64,000 nucleotides of DNA from Nephromyces sp. MM_2019 (Eukaryota > Apicomplexa > Aconoidasida > Nephromycida): the NCBI GenBank assembly GCA_015657535.1, contig JADHZB010000023.1:1-64000 (forward strand). The letters are read 5' to 3'. The notes under the pieces were generated by a model that worked only from the letters and a program-made list of their open reading frames with translations, did not search any database and had not been told where the DNA came from. Every line of letters begins with the position of its first letter. Position 1 is the first letter of the stretch. A program made the position numbers and the translations under genes. Of the stretch, positions 27,301 to 41,782 are shown piece by piece.

Positions 27301-28492
27301 TGAGTATAATTAGATACCAATAAGTGATAAATAAGAAAAAGTGTAGATTTCACTTATTTCATAAAGTAAATAGGTTCATCCACCATGCTGGATAGACTTT
27401 TATATAGAAGGTGGTTATTTCTTAAGAGTTATATATACCCCTGTTTAAAATAAAAATATTAGTGTGTCGATATTATAAAAAGTATTCTTTAACTATAGGC
27501 TTGATTACTAAATGAAAATGTAAAACTGGTTATTTTGTTAATGTTTTTATAACTCAAATTAGTGGTTTGGCTTCAACTTGTATGTTTAAGAAAGACGTTT
27601 ATGCTTCACATCTTTTATTGGGTGCTTCATAGTAAACATATGACATACACTCGAAGCTATGTTTATGCACACTTGAATCATTACTAGTAAGATTTATGCA
27701 CTTAAGAGTCATTTCTATGCTTATTTATTATACTTTTCGAGGTAAAAAATCAAGTTGGGTTTTCAAATTTGAATTGCATATGTGAAAGCTTTTATATAAA
27801 ATTCAAACATAAATAAGGAATTACTTATTTTGTAGAATATACTAGATTCATTTTTATGAGCACTTTTAGTGCTAAATTGTGGTACTACTTTACTAATAAT
27901 TTGTGAACACAAAACTTCAAAAACTTAATTATTTGTAATATCTCATATCTGGACAAGTATTGAGTTTACACGTATTGAGTGTGCTTTGAATAAAACATTT
28001 AGCTTTTTGTGACTTAGCAATAATTTTGAGTATTGTAAATTGGTATTTTGACTAAAATGAAGTTTTCAATATTGAGAAATAAGTAAGATGTAAATCTAAA
28101 AAATTGAGTGCATTTTGTTGGTCCAAAAGATCGAGGAGTACTCTTAGATGGATACCATCTTCATCCTACCTATTGACTTAGAGCAATTTCGTAATCTTAA
28201 GTTATCAGTGTGTTATTTTGGTTTTTTACTTCTCTCCGTGTGATTAAAAATTGTACATATTTTTTAAATTTTGATTTGGAGTTGAAAAGTGATGATGTGT
28301 TTATATGTATCCTGGGTTATAGGTTTTAGAATAAGGTGTTACCTGCAAGTTTGAGAGTATATATTTATGTCACTATCGTATAATATAATAAGTAAATTCA
28401 TAAGCTAAATTTTCTGAGCTAATTTCATCAAATCTAAAATGTTTAGAGTGGCTCGAAAGGTATTAAGCCTTATATATTCAAAAAAAATCTTA
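27301..28492. other. Intergenic, ATG12 upstream / SEC61A 3' region
   Basis: AT-rich spacer between two minus-strand genes. A patch at about 28120-28200 is less AT-rich, but its open segments are under 25 codons and lack splice support. No feature called. Confidence 0.55.
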
Positions 28493-30692
28493 TTAAGGTG
28501 CTAAATGATTACCTTGTTGTCTTTCTTTTACAAGCATCTCATAATACTGGTAAATAATAGTAACAGCAAGTAAAATACCAGTACCAGATCCCATTGCGCC
28601 TAGGAAATCAGCAATTATGGTGAGAGCACCTATGCACATCCCTCCAAAAGCGGCGGCTATTGGGATATAACTGGATGAAAAATATAAAAATCAATAGGAA
28701 TAGTTGGAAAAGAATCTTCATATCGGGTGTGACTCACCGTTCCAATACAAAATGCATAGAAGTATTTCTATAACCACTCATCATCATTTCCTGATCAACT
28801 AGTTGCTTAGCTACGTCTTTTGATGAGCTACCAGATACTTCAATCCAAAGCTGAAAGAATTTTATAAAGAGATAAAATGTGTAATTGTTGTGACCAGGGT
28901 ATTATATATGTAGTAGTAGTACATTCTAATAATCAAAAAGCTAATTCCATAAGTATAAAATACATGTAAATAGATAAATAGAATTTTTATTGACCTTTGA
29001 GAAGATAGCGCAAGAACCAAGTACAAACGAGATGTAAATTAGTACGTGGAAGGGGCTGCTAACTGAATGAATAAAGGAAAGGATGCGAAATTATTGTCAA
29101 TATCTTTGAAATTGTTGAAATAAAACTTATTAAGTAGTTAAGGATGTTTATGACTTACGGAGATCAGTGACAGAGGTTGGTGGGCTAATATAGTAAGCTA
29201 ATCCACCTACGGGGATAGATCGTCCATTAAATTCTGATTCTGTCCATTGTCCAAGTAAATTTACAATGATATTGCCGTGGAATCGTTTGTACAATATTTG
29301 AGAAAAGAAATAAAGGTGTGAAACTAAAGCTGTCTGAAGGATAATTGGAATGTTTGAAGTGTAAAAAAGCTTAATAGGGTAGGTTCCAGCTTGTCCTCTA
29401 ATCTTTTGTGGTTTTACAGGTAAATCAATTCGGAATCCTTGGAAATAAATGACAATTAGGAATACAAGAATTGTAGCTAAGAGATTTGTGATGTTTGGAG
29501 CGCTATTTCTATAAAAAGCCTGTATAAACAAGTTTAAAAATATATTTGAATTGAGCTTACTAAATTATATATCATTAAGCATGAATATTATAGTCTAATA
29601 TGGCATAAAAATAATCATTCCATACCTGTTTTAGAGCTGAAACTTTATCGGTATAAGTATATAGGCAATAAAATAATGATACCAAAGCACCTTCGAATTC
29701 GGTTCCTGCATCAGTATTGATTGTGGTAGGGCTAAAAACCTGAAATTAATATTAATTGGTTGAAGATTAAGGTGAGCGTTTGATGTTTAATATTCATAAT
29801 ATCTTAATACCTTCCATATGATGTTTTCGCAAATATTAGTTGCAATGAAGAGAGAAATACCAGAACCGAGACCATAGCCTTTTTGAAGTAATTCATCGAG
29901 AATTATCACTATAATTCCAGAAAAGAAAAGCTGAGCTATAATAATCACCGCATTGGCAGGACCAAGTGCGCCAACATCTCCATACATTCCACTAAGAACG
30001 TAAGCTGTAGCTTCTCCAAGAGTGATAAGAAGACCAAACACTGAAGCAGATAGTGTTTCATGATTTATAAATATAGAAAAAAAAGAGTGAAATGAATTGG
30101 TCACTTGATAAAAGTGATATATCTTGTTAGTAATAAAACTTTATCAAGAAATCATTACGTATAAGCCATAGCTTACATTTCTGAGCGCCCTGGAATAAAG
30201 CTCTATCTTCCTTGAGTGATTGGTCAACTTCTATGATTTTGGTGCCAGCCAATAATTGCATAATCATGCTCGATGTAATAATTGGAGCAATTCCAAGTTC
30301 CATAAGTGTTCCACGATTGCTTGCCAAAATGAAACGTGCCCAGAAGAATGGATCAGAAGACTTATTTAGTACAATACCATATAAAGGAATTTCACAGCAA
30401 ATTAGGAAAACAAAGAGGGTGACGCCAGTCCAAAGCATCTTTTCTTTGAAAGGAATCTGAGGAATATGTCAAATGTTACAATTTGCTTCTCAATTTAAAA
30501 AAAGGACAAAGCTATCCAATATTTTGTTATTTGACTAACTTTTCTGTCAGGATTTTGTACCTCAGGCATGAGGAACATTAATGGCTTTACAAGATTCAAA
30601 AATCTAACTGTAAATGGAGGAAATTGAAAGAAAAAACTTAATTTGAATATTCTTCTGGAAGAATATAAAAAGTACGCTTAACCTTTTGCCAT
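28493..30692 (-). CDS. SEC61A: SEC61 alpha subunit, ER protein translocon channel
   Basis: Nine exons: 30683..30692, 30540..30607, 30177..30456, 29811..30040, 29626..29739, 29159..29519, 28995..29062, 28738..28850, 28493..28670. All phases agree, giving 473 residues, the normal size. Exon 1 carries only ATG GCA AAA G. Conserved blocks appear in order: [128 protein letters not shown] and [14 protein letters not shown] [13 protein letters not shown]. About ten membrane helices form the channel that translocates and inserts proteins at the ER. It ends [11 protein letters not shown], a tail unlike the usual MGALLF. Very sure of the family and exons. Confidence 0.98.
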
Positions 30693-32875
30693 CTTCAGTC
30701 CGGAATAGTGATAAAAATTATCAGAATAAAACTCTGGTCAAGGGACCTGGAGAGGGTTGAGTATGTGGCGTGGATGATTAATTCGTAAAATTGAGTAGGA
30801 TATATAATTAAAATGGGTGAAATTGAGTAAACTTTTGTGTGTTATTAGAGTTAAATCAAATATTCAGGTTATAAGTATTCTGAAGGTAAGTTATATAATA
30901 TGATCTGATTGTATTGCTTCAATTAGGTGGGGATTTAGAGGTTAATTTAATATCGAAGAATAGTGAAAGAAATATATGTGGAATATTGGGATATCTTATG
31001 AAAGATGGGGTTTTACCTTTGTGTTTATTGGCTTCTTTTAGGTTTTAGGAAATTTTTGGAATTGGAATTGTTTTAAAAGAATATGGATAAAATATTTTAA
31101 ATCAATTTCTACAATGAGTTATAATTTAATTTCAATCACCAAATATTTAGTAGGTACTAAATTCAATTTCATCATTTAAACAATTAATTATACGCTTTAT
31201 TTTGTCTAGTGATTTTGTTTTGCTTCATCACAATACTTGAATTGTTACACACACTCATTGTAAGCTGTCCTGGTCCTAGTTTATGTCGTAACCCAAACAT
31301 GTTATGTAGGTGTTTGTTTTGCTACCAAATCCATTCTTCTTAAATATCCACATCCTAAATGTCAGTAAATAAATAAGCATTTCTAGAAAGAAAAAGATTA
31401 AAGAAAATCAAGCTTACATCTAATAGCTTTTAGTCATATGTTTACTCTAAAAAAAACAAAACATCCATCCAGATTTATTTTCTACTTCAATTTGGTTTTC
31501 ACATTCATATCTCTTTGATATTTCTATCACAATTTCATATTTCTATCTCTCTTACACATTCATATACCTCAATCCCTATCTCTCAATCTTAAGTCTCTTG
31601 TCTCCTGTAACACAGTTTTATTAAAAATGGTTTTCTAAAAAATTATATATATATATAACATATTGATAGGTTTAAAAGATCAATATGAATCCTGAGTCTT
31701 CATTTATGTTACATCTTATTTAAAATTTAGACATTCGAATGTAACAGTGATATATAAAAATATAACTATTATACTAGAAAAGTCGAAAGAGTCATTAAGC
31801 AAATTTCGAATTGTTTTTCAACAGGAGTAGGACATCACGTTTTTTACACCTTTTTGCCACATATATATTTTCTCTACTTTATTATTTAATGTAAAAATTG
31901 AACTAGAGAAAAACAACGTCTGGTATCGTAATAATAAAAACCAAATAACTTAAAAAGTTGTGAGCTCCGAATTTCTCTACTGCTATTATTATGCACATTA
32001 CATGGATATCTCAGCTTACATTTTTGGACAGGTACTTGTGGATGAATAATATCAGCCACATACATAAAATGAAATGTATAAATCTAAAATTAATTTGAAA
32101 TGAATAATCAAATATATAAATTTTATAAGCCTCCAAATACACTTTGATAGTTATGATATATAACTAAACAGCTTCTAACATGTGATTTGTAATGAAATGA
32201 TAAAGGTAGTCAAATCCATTCTAAAATAAGCAACACAATGTTTTTGCTTATACCTCCACACTTGTAAATTTCGAGATTCGCCGAATAGTGAAAAATAATA
32301 AAAAGTAAAATATTTAAAACTCGAAGGAAACTAGACTTAAGTTAGTCAACCCAAACTAATTTGAACTGTAAGTGAGAGCTGAACTGTAATTATTATTAAA
32401 TAAGTTACCAATATAATAGTTTAATTGATAGATGTGAATAAATATAAGCATGTAAGTTTTATGTTTATCTAAAATCAAAGATATTTATGATTAATCGAGG
32501 CTAATGTGTCAGGCATAGAACTTTTAAAGTGAAAACTTTTCATTTTCATATTTTTATCTTAAGTATTTACAAGCATCTAAATTAGCAAGAAATTCTGCGT
32601 TTTGAATTCTAAGGTAAGAACATATAAATTCCCAAGTATTTCATATCCAGTTATGATTTTAATTATCATGATATTCTATAAAATCATATAATTATGGTTA
32701 CAATAAAAAGGTTCAGTAAAAATCAACATGCCAAAATACATTGGAATGGAAATTTTAGTTTGAAAGAGTTATTTTATCAAATTGACAAGTTAAGCTAAAA
32801 CAATTAATTATAATGTTAACAGGTTAATTATATGCGCGATTTTAAGTAAAATCAGCAGCTAAAATCAAAAAGTGG
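30693..32875. other. Intergenic, SEC61A upstream / adenylate kinase 3' region
   Basis: About 2.2 kb with no supported gene. The plus strand at about 31480-31620 is pyrimidine-rich, with repeated ttcatat and tatctctc words. A 38-codon minus-strand frame at about 31190-31305 (begins MFGLRHKLGPGQL) has no family resemblance and no splice support; it could be a short upstream ORF of SEC61A or chance. Confidence 0.5.
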
Positions 32876-34623
32876 TCACGCTGATGAATCAAGAATTTGT
32901 TTTTCAATCTTAGGGATATCATTAATTCCTTTCTTGACCTCAAATGATATCAATAGGTTCTGAAGTTAGTGTATCACACCAATAATAGCTTTATAAATTT
33001 AGAAATAATTAAAAAAATTTAATTATCAGAGAAATTGCAGAATTACATATTAGAGTATTATTAATATTCTACTGAAAATTAACTAAGCAAGTAATTGGAT
33101 AAACAAGGGAAATCAAAATATTTGGGAAATAATTTTTTTTAATCACATTATACACTCACTTGTTTTTCATAATAGTTAATCAAGGGTGAAGTTTCATCTT
33201 CATAAACCTTCAATCGATCTAAAACAATGTTCTCCTTATCATCATCTCTTTGCTGGAGATCAGGTTTTCCATGACACTAGTAATAAAGTATATAAGCTAT
33301 GTATATAACCAAAAGAGTTCTTGTTGAATTATCTCACCTTCTCACAATCAGTTGGCTTAGGTAATAGTGGTGGCATGTCATATTCACCATATCTTATATC
33401 CGCCAAGTTATAATTCCTTCCACAGTCCTTACAGACCTATGATAATAATTACCAGGGCTAAGAGATACTATACATAATTGAATAATATAAGATTATCTAT
33501 CATTAGAAGTAGATTCTAAATAAATTACAAGGAGATTATAACAGTAATTAAATATAACTGACTCTTCTTGCCGTTATTTTTTGGACAAGTAGTTCTGTTG
33601 GTAAAAATATATTTACACACAAAGAGGGAGTGGCAAATTCTGATAGTGCTTCAGCTTGACCAATTGTCCTCGGGTAACCATCGAGAAGCCAGCCATTTTT
33701 GCAATCGTCTTGTGCAAGTCTCTCCCTATATAAGTAAAACAAGTAAGTTAGCAATCAGATAACACATTATTCTCACAGATATTAGAACATGAAGTGGATA
33801 AAAAAGTATTAAAAATTTACTATTTTAGAATTAAAATTAGTATGATATTCAAGCTTATGGGAGTGCTTTACGTGGATACTGTTTGAGTGTATGAGATTTT
33901 TTATTTGATTCGATTATAATATATTCCATGATGGTTCTACTTTGTTTGATGATTTAATGTAATGTCTGTTATTCTTGTGTCGAATGATTTTGTGATAATT
34001 TTATTCTGCGTATGTGTTATTGGTGTGTATATTATATTATGTGTGTGTGACTTGCGCTGTGTTTGAGTGTTATATTATGTGCGTGGGTACATTTTGTGTG
34101 CTAAAGCTGTATTTTGAGTCTAATGTGCTTTGTGTTTAGTTTATGTTGCTAAAATGTATTGCGAGTGTGAAGTCTGTTATTGTGTTTGTTAGTGTGCTGT
34201 AGTTTAAATTTGTTATAGCTTTTATGTGTTGAAATCATGTTTTAGTATAATATGTGGAGGATATCAATTGGTATGAAGAATAAATAAGTGGGTTATGTTT
34301 TACTTGGCCAATTTGTTGATAAGTTCTTCGGGGATAAGTTTTCCTGTTTTTGAATAGTGTGCAAACTGGTTTCCAAGAGCAGAGTTTTTCTTTATTTCTG
34401 CTCTGACCATATCGCCTGTAGAAATGTGCGGAATACACCAATTTTTTGTAAGTTGTGTAGCATAAGTCCCCTTTCCAACTCCTGGGGCCCCCAGGAAGAT
34501 CAATCTTAGAGGTGGTCGCTGCATTGGGGAGAGTAAATTTAAGTTGGAATCACAATTGGAAAGGAAGAAGGTGGTTAAGGAGTATACTGGTATTATATGC
34601 AAATTATTGATTATGGCGTGCAA
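32876..34623 (-). CDS. Adenylate kinase, plant-organelle type with four-Cys lid
   Basis: Five exons: 34304..34623, 33563..33725, 33338..33436, 33160..33276 and 32876..32959. From the first Met the protein has 260 residues; from Met34 at 34524 (MQRPPLRLIFLG) it has 227. The P-loop is GAPGVGKGT, followed by HISTGDMVRAEI in the AMP site, then NGWLLDGYPRTIGQAEAL. The lid VCKDCGRNYN ... DCEKCHGK supplies four Cys for zinc, and the MPPLLPKP stretch, QRDDDKENIVLDRL and LLISFEVKKGI match plant plastid/mitochondrial adenylate kinase more than cytosolic AK2. The first 33 residues contain a hydrophobic run (IIPVYSLTTFFL) and could be a targeting leader. It interconverts 2 ADP with ATP and AMP. Intron 1 is 578 nt and very GT-rich on the plus strand. 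Ends in TGA. Confidence 0.94.
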
Positions 34624-36301
34624 AAGGGTTTTCTATATAACTCAAATTTTAGGGAATATATTTCAAACAGTGGGGGTATGGAGTTGTGTTCAGAAATACA
34701 TTTAAAAATCAGCCTAAAATCAAGGTCTTTAAAAATCTTTTTTGTTATTTTTTATGGTTTTCTAATTAAAAAACAATTTCTTCATTTAATATTACATAGT
34801 GTTATAAGAAATAATAATATGTAAATTTGCTCATAAAATCTATAAAATGTCATTTGATAAAATTAAAAATTACGTACCAAAACGTGCGTATATGGAGATG
34901 ATATGCGCATTACATTGTCAACTCACTTGATGTGTGCATGAATACCAAGGTTAAGTGTTATTCAAAAATTAACAACACAGTTGAACATGTGATTAATATT
35001 TCATATTATACACACCAATGAATTAGTGGTATTATATGTGTTTACAGATAATTAACTGAAGTTGGGTGCTGTAAGATAACTATTTTATCATATTACAAGC
35101 ATATGCCACTAATTTAACATGCTTCGCACACATACGATGACTTTGCATGATAAAAGAGAAGCAATTGATTATGTATGTCACATTTCATTTAACACACACG
35201 TGTTTCTTATGTTAGATTCACGTATTTTTTAAACATAAAGATCGAACACGATTTATCCAGTATTACACAAACAGGAATATTTAAAATATTAGACATTGAG
35301 TGATATTCAGAATGCAAGCATTTATTGATCTTAAATATAATAATATGTGAATTTATTTGAGTATTATTTTATAAAACATAATGAAAGTAGATTGTAAAAA
35401 AAAAATTAACTTAGAGTATATCATGATTTATAAAAAAATTTTTGGTTAACAAGTATAAGCATAAATAGCAATTCAAATTGTATGCAACTTCTATTTCCCG
35501 AATTTAATTAATTTTATTTACTAAACATTTATGCATATATGAATCAATAGTTTTATATTCAAAAAGCGTAGAAATGCTACAAAGTAAACAAATCTATAAT
35601 TGAACAATTTTGACAATACTTCTATGAATTTTTTACAATTTCAATATTAACCTTAAATACATATATATAGAAACATGTAAATAAATATATTCATATATGT
35701 ATATATATATGTTTATGTATTTATTCATGAATTATATGCGACTATTTATTTATTAATATCTTTATTGATCTATATGTTGTATATATAAGGTTTTGGTCCA
35801 AAAACAAACAAATTAATAGTTATTTATTGTGCTAAGTGAGTAAATTATTTGCTAACTTTGGTAGAAATTGTACAAAAGATAGATATATCCCTATATATAA
35901 ATAGATATGTATATGTTGAACTAAATAAATGTATGAAATATATCTAATTGATCAACATGTGGATATATATGTCTAAAATATATGGAGGAAAAAAATTGGA
36001 TTTATAACTAACATATATATCATATGCATACATATAATCTAAAAAAAATAAAATAAATATAAACCTGAAATTTATAAAAACAACATATTCAACACACGTT
36101 TGTAAACAAATAATAAACAAAACCAACTTACAATGAGTGGAACAAGCAACCACAAATACTTATGACCTTCAATCATATCATATCAATTTTTTATCTAGTT
36201 TTAATATTTGGAATTTGTAAAATTAGAGAATTCAAATATTAACTAATGACAAAATTTCTCTCAAACCACCAAAATATACGCATACATACATTACATAAAA
36301 G
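34624..36301. other. Divergent intergenic region, adenylate kinase / PEX1
   Basis: About 1.7 kb, extremely AT-rich with TA-repeat runs near 35700 and 35890. No reading frame of note; a 69-codon minus-strand frame at 35944-36153 is low-complexity and not called. Promoters of both neighbours should lie here. Confidence 0.6.
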
Positions 36302-39300
36302 ATGTCCAGGACAGTATTACCCATTGCCTCGATCATTCGATCACCTTCTACAACTTGTTTTGTCAACCTTTCTCCAGACCTTAATGACCAACTCCTCTCC
36401 CAGTTCCCTCTACCCTCACCTGGCTCACCATTTGCCGTTGAGACACCCTCTAATGCACCGTGCTTTGTACTCAAACTACAACTACCAGTCAACCCATCCA
36501 TACCACCAATTTATCTTGGTTGGACGGGTTCTACATCTCGCTCAAATCTACCTATAGTACCAGCAATAAATTCTTTTACAACAAACTCATTTTTTATAGA
36601 GGTCTCCGCCGCCCTTGCTCACTGCCTTTCTATTCACACTGATCAGACATATTATGTTAGTATAGAGCGAATTATACCTCCCACCCACTTTGCAACATCA
36701 CTTATTGCACAACCAATACACTATGAAGACTGGGAAATGGTCGAACTCAACAGTCAATACATCGAGGTAACATAGTGGATTTTGAACACTTTTTATTTTT
36801 CACATACTATATTAGCTTGCATTGTTTGAAAAATCCCAACCTATACTAGGCGATTTTATGTATGATAATAGGGGTGATTAAACATTTACACAGATCTAGG
36901 TTTATATAGAAAGTTACATAACGAAATATACACACAGGAATTCACTATGCTTTTCTAACAGCAAGACTCTCTACACTAATCATAATTACATAGTTATTGT
37001 TAGAATTTTTTGAAATCTGTATATGTAGTAATTCATATATACTATGAATTATCTAATATTTGATTCACCCACACCTAAAAATATGAGATCACACCCTTAC
37101 TATATTTCTTATCATAAGTTTCATGGATACATATATAATTTTCGAAAGCAAAAGCTTTGGGTGCATATGTGAGTACATATTAGCTTTTAGATGTAGACAC
37201 ACTTAGCATTTGTCCACAGATTGGCTTTAGCACATGATTTTATACCCACGAAACACATACATCTAAATGACTTGATTATGCACATTTATTGATTTTTAAA
37301 TATGCAAATAAGCACACAAGGGACTGAATTTGATATATTAATCGTTTTTTTACAATTATATGTTTAAACATGCTCTATCTTTTCATCATAGATTTATCAT
37401 GAGCACTCCCAAATCAAAACACACACATTTACTCCTTGTAACACAAGCACAACCTTATAGCTTTTTAAAAACCCCTATCCCTTCAGAACAACCTACTTCG
37501 ACAAACTGCTGTAGTTATGCCACACACAACAATACCTATTTGGATTTCTAACCAACGGCCTATATTCTTACGTTTAATACCTTCTACAACATCACAATCG
37601 GCACATAATACCCATGAGGCACCGTTTTATGTACTTACACACCAGACAGAGTTATATGTAACTCCCCTAGTTAACCCCAAAACAAACAATGATCACACTA
37701 CTCCACACAACTCATCCACTGACCGCTTTCGTTTCAATAAGCAAGCCATCCAACAGGAGTGTGCACATCTTTTTCATTATCGGGTTACCACTCATGAGCA
37801 ACTTATACACAATCAAAACATAGGATCAGGCCAACATATTGAATCGAATAATACGGTGTACTTACACCCCATCGATTGGAAGAACTTGAAGGAATTAAAT
37901 GAAAAATATATACCCCCACAAGATAGCCGTGAATTGGTGTTGGGATGGCTATTAACAAATCAGATACCCAGTGGGAAAGTAAATTTTATATGCATCTACT
38001 TATGTTTTTGAAGATTTTCTAGATCTTTGTATGTATAATGAATTTTTATATATTGAAAAAGTAGCCTAGACCTATTAGATCTTTTTTTATTTATATCGGA
38101 AAATTTTCATCCGAATATGCTTTTCTCTGCACACACCTTTGTCTTAAATAATCTTAGGGTGAAGATTCACCTCTGATAGGACCCTGTGCTTTGATGCGAT
38201 TCAAACCCTCTTCTTACATCCCTTCTGGTTCTATTGGAGTACCAAAAGTAAAAAATAGCCTGATAACCAATACACATATATACAAAGAATTCTTGATAAA
38301 CACATGCTTTAACTTAGAGATACATCTACATACATAAAAACACATACAATACTTTGAAAGATTTTACATGTATTTCTGTAGTTTTATCGAGACCTTTATA
38401 TGTGGCCAATCGGGAGTTTTATTTATATTTCGAACGTCTTCAATTACCCTGTGATGGTTTCCAAGCTTTACATATCACCAATATTTGAACAAGACAAGAA
38501 AATATATAACAAAACAGGTACATATGAGTGATTAAATAACTATTCAAGAAATTTAGACATAGTGATTTACATGTCTACAAACTTACATATACACAAAACT
38601 TATATATATATAGCTACCTTATCCATCACTGTTTAAATTTCTCTTACCATAATTCTTTTTATATATACCCTATTACAGATGGAGATACTAAATCCTTATC
38701 TGAATTTCTACACACTGAAGAAGGTTTGAATTGTTTGAAGTATTCTTTTGTACATCATTTGTTTAATAACACAAATAGGAATAAAAATAATAACCTAGCA
38801 CACAATGGTTCACAAAACATTACACCTGTTTGGGATGGTTCAATTGTACCCATACCATTATTAAAAAGGTGTCCAGAATACCTATATCAACTATATCAAA
38901 TTAATATAGATGAAAATGCAAATACACAGACAGATTCAGCTCATCCTGTACCGAAGGACATCATCAATTTGAGCTTATTAGAAGATGATTTAGATGACTT
39001 TTATATTTCTGAATATGAGGATTCTGAAGCCTTAGAAGATACCACACAAGAACCTATAAATAATACTCAGTTAGATGATAATTTATCTCTTTCAAGTTCA
39101 TATCAAGAAGGTGTCTTAGCAAGCCACATATCATCTAATCATTGGGATATAGGTGAGATTGATTTGTACACACCACCACCCGAACCTGAGATAGAGAAAT
39201 ATGAACCATATAGAGATAGCATTTCTGAACATCATATTAACCCTATAACAGGAGAAGTGAATTACGTTAATGTTTTGGTTAATTTCTCATCCTTTGTATT

Positions 39301-41782
39301 CCCATCTACTACAAATAAACCTTATAATGAAACGAGTTTATTACCTATGGCTATGACTTCGTCACCCCCAAATGTTGCATCTTTTATAATTGATTATTAT
39401 TCAGCACTATTTGAAAATGAGGCTACACATACCACTCACGATAAGAATACTAAAACCACTATACCATATCAAAAATTCCTACAATCTTCTAGCCTATTAC
39501 CAATGTATTTCATACCGAATGAAAATTTCTTAGAAAATTTAAGGGCGAGGAGTATAAAGCTAATTACATCTTGTCTTATGATTGAATTTAAGGATAAGAT
39601 AGATAAATTCAATCAACCTCGTTATACCATTACTAAGCCAGCTACTGCTAGCCACTCACTTCCACTCGTCTTGAATTATTCAAGCAACATATTAATTAGT
39701 CATCAAAAACACTGGTGGTTAACTGGGTGTGTTGATGCATCTCTGTCAAGTAAATATCTAGGATTTGTACAATTTAATAAGCCAGAACTATCTCTCAGCA
39801 CCGACGTTTCACATTTCTTATTATCGCCTTATTGTGTAAATCATATAAATGAGAATGACATACAACCGGGCTCCAAAGAGATCTTCAATGAAGTATTACA
39901 TACTCTAGCTAAGCTTGTTGAAAGTCAATTATTCCTTGGGCCTTTACCTAGCTCACCCACTATCTCACAAAACACACTTTTGTTTGAGAATCCCTGTTTG
40001 CTGTGTGGCCCGACAAATTCAGGTAAGTCAACTTTAATTTCAAACCTTGGGCATACTATGAATCTTAAATATGGTGTATTCACACTAGTAGTGAGGTGTA
40101 AAGCACTATCTTCAGAGAAATTCAAACTGGAGACTATAAGGCAATTCTTCTCTGCTATATTTGCAACTCTTGTGAACTATGGACCTTCACTACTTATACT
40201 AGATGATTTAGATAAACTCTGTCCTACTAATAGTAACGAGGAAGGGATCACAGAAAATATAGCTGAGGGGCGTTCAGAACACTTGGCAGAATTTATTTCT
40301 GAACTTATTTTACATACACTAGAAAATATGCCAACACGTCGTAGGGTATCATTCATAGCCGTGATTTCTTCTCTTTCTTCACTGAATAAAGCTTTAAGAA
40401 ATTCAATGTTATTTGATGAATGTGTAGATATACCTATATTAGATAACAACAAGGCTAAGCATTGCCTCAGGCTACTTATAAAAAAAATAGAAGAAAGTAA
40501 GAGAGTTCAATTCGAACCAGAGATTTTTAATTTTAAATTCATGAATGAACTTGTTGCGAAAACAAGTAATTTTCTAATTTCTGATTATCAAGACTGGTTA
40601 AATCTATCTATATTAGAGCATCGATCTTCAAATCTACTCAATAACCACTTAATAACAAATGCTTCAAATCAAGGGTCACATACAAAGATGATCACAAAGG
40701 AAAACTTATTGGCTACACTTAAGAATTATAATGGTCGCTTGATTAATAAGAATCAATTTCTTAGGAAGGAAACGAATTGGGATGATATAGGTGGTTTATT
40801 TAGAGCAAAGGAAACGCTTTTAGATCTATTTGAAATACAATTAAAATTCGATTTCTTAACAAAATATACACCACAAAAATTGCAAAGAGGCGCGATATTG
40901 GTAGGACCATCTGGATGTGGTAAAACACTACTTGTCGAAGGTTTAGCAAATTATTTAGACCTACGCTGTATACGCGTAAATGGTCCTGAATTATTAAGTA
41001 AATATATTGGCCAATCGGAAGAGAGTGTACGTACAGTATTTGAACAAGCACAATCATCATCACCCTGTTTATTATTCTTTGATGAAATAGATTCTTTGGC
41101 ACCTAAGCGTGGACAAGATAGCACAGGTGTAACTGATCGTGTTGTTAACCAATTATTGTGTTACTTAGATGGTATAGAAGATAGGAAAGATGTCTACATA
41201 TTAGCTGCATCTTCCCGCCCAGACCTCATTGACCCTGCACTTCTTAGACCTGGTAGATTGGATAAAATTTGTTATTGTGGTATACCAGATTTTGAAGAAA
41301 AATTAGATATTTTGAGTAAATGTAATATATTTGATTGGGACAGTAAAACGATACACGAAGCCTGTTCTAGATTTCCAAATTTATACACACCTGCTGACAT
41401 ACAAGGTTGTATGCAAAGAGTTAGGCTCTATTGTGCTCAAAAATACAATGACATTGATATAGGAAAAATTAAGTACTCAGAAAATATCACTGAACTGGAA
41501 CTATTTGATATTGGTTTATCTCAGACTAAACAATCATTTTCTATGAATGATATTGTTAAATTACATTCATTATTTAAACCTTTTTTGAATGAAAAAGAAA
41601 TTGGAAATCTAAAACAACTTGAAATGCACAGTAATTTATTATTTAGCAAAGAAAATAAGCTTATATCAGATGAGCTATTACAACAAAGCCAACAACACTA
41701 TCGACAACAACAACACTCATTTGTTGATAGTAACGTTGACCATCTTAAGACTTATTTACATCAAAAAATTGCTCTTGGATAA
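36302..41782 (+). CDS. PEX1: Peroxisome biogenesis AAA+ ATPase PEX1
   Basis: Five exons: 36302..36766, 37487..37978, 38158..38247, 38382..38517 and 38679..41782, with matching phases; 1428 residues. The N-domain carries the PEX1 signature around HYEDWEMVELNSQYIE and TTIPIWIS. The first AAA+ domain has Walker A GPTNSGKST (838-846) and Walker B LLILDDLDKL. The second has WDDIGGL, Walker A GPSGCGKT (1137-1144), KYIGQSEESVR, Walker B FFDEIDSLAPKRG (Asp1196-Glu1197) and the PEX1-specific GVTDRVVNQLL ... SRPDLIDPALLRPGRLDK. PEX1 and PEX6 form the peroxisomal motor that pulls ubiquitinated PEX5 from the membrane. Both ATP sites look intact. The linker before D1 is long, acidic and Asn/Thr-rich, which explains the extra length. 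The coding strand is unusually CA-rich. Confidence 0.96.

Noticed and set aside
29148..30460. Extra frames extending past SEC61A exons and a plus-strand frame at 30212-30460
   Set aside because: They run into introns or lie antisense to conserved SEC61A exons.
36232..36501. 89-codon minus-strand frame opposite PEX1 exon 1
   Set aside because: It is a shadow of the PEX1 N-domain frame, which is supported by family similarity and splicing.
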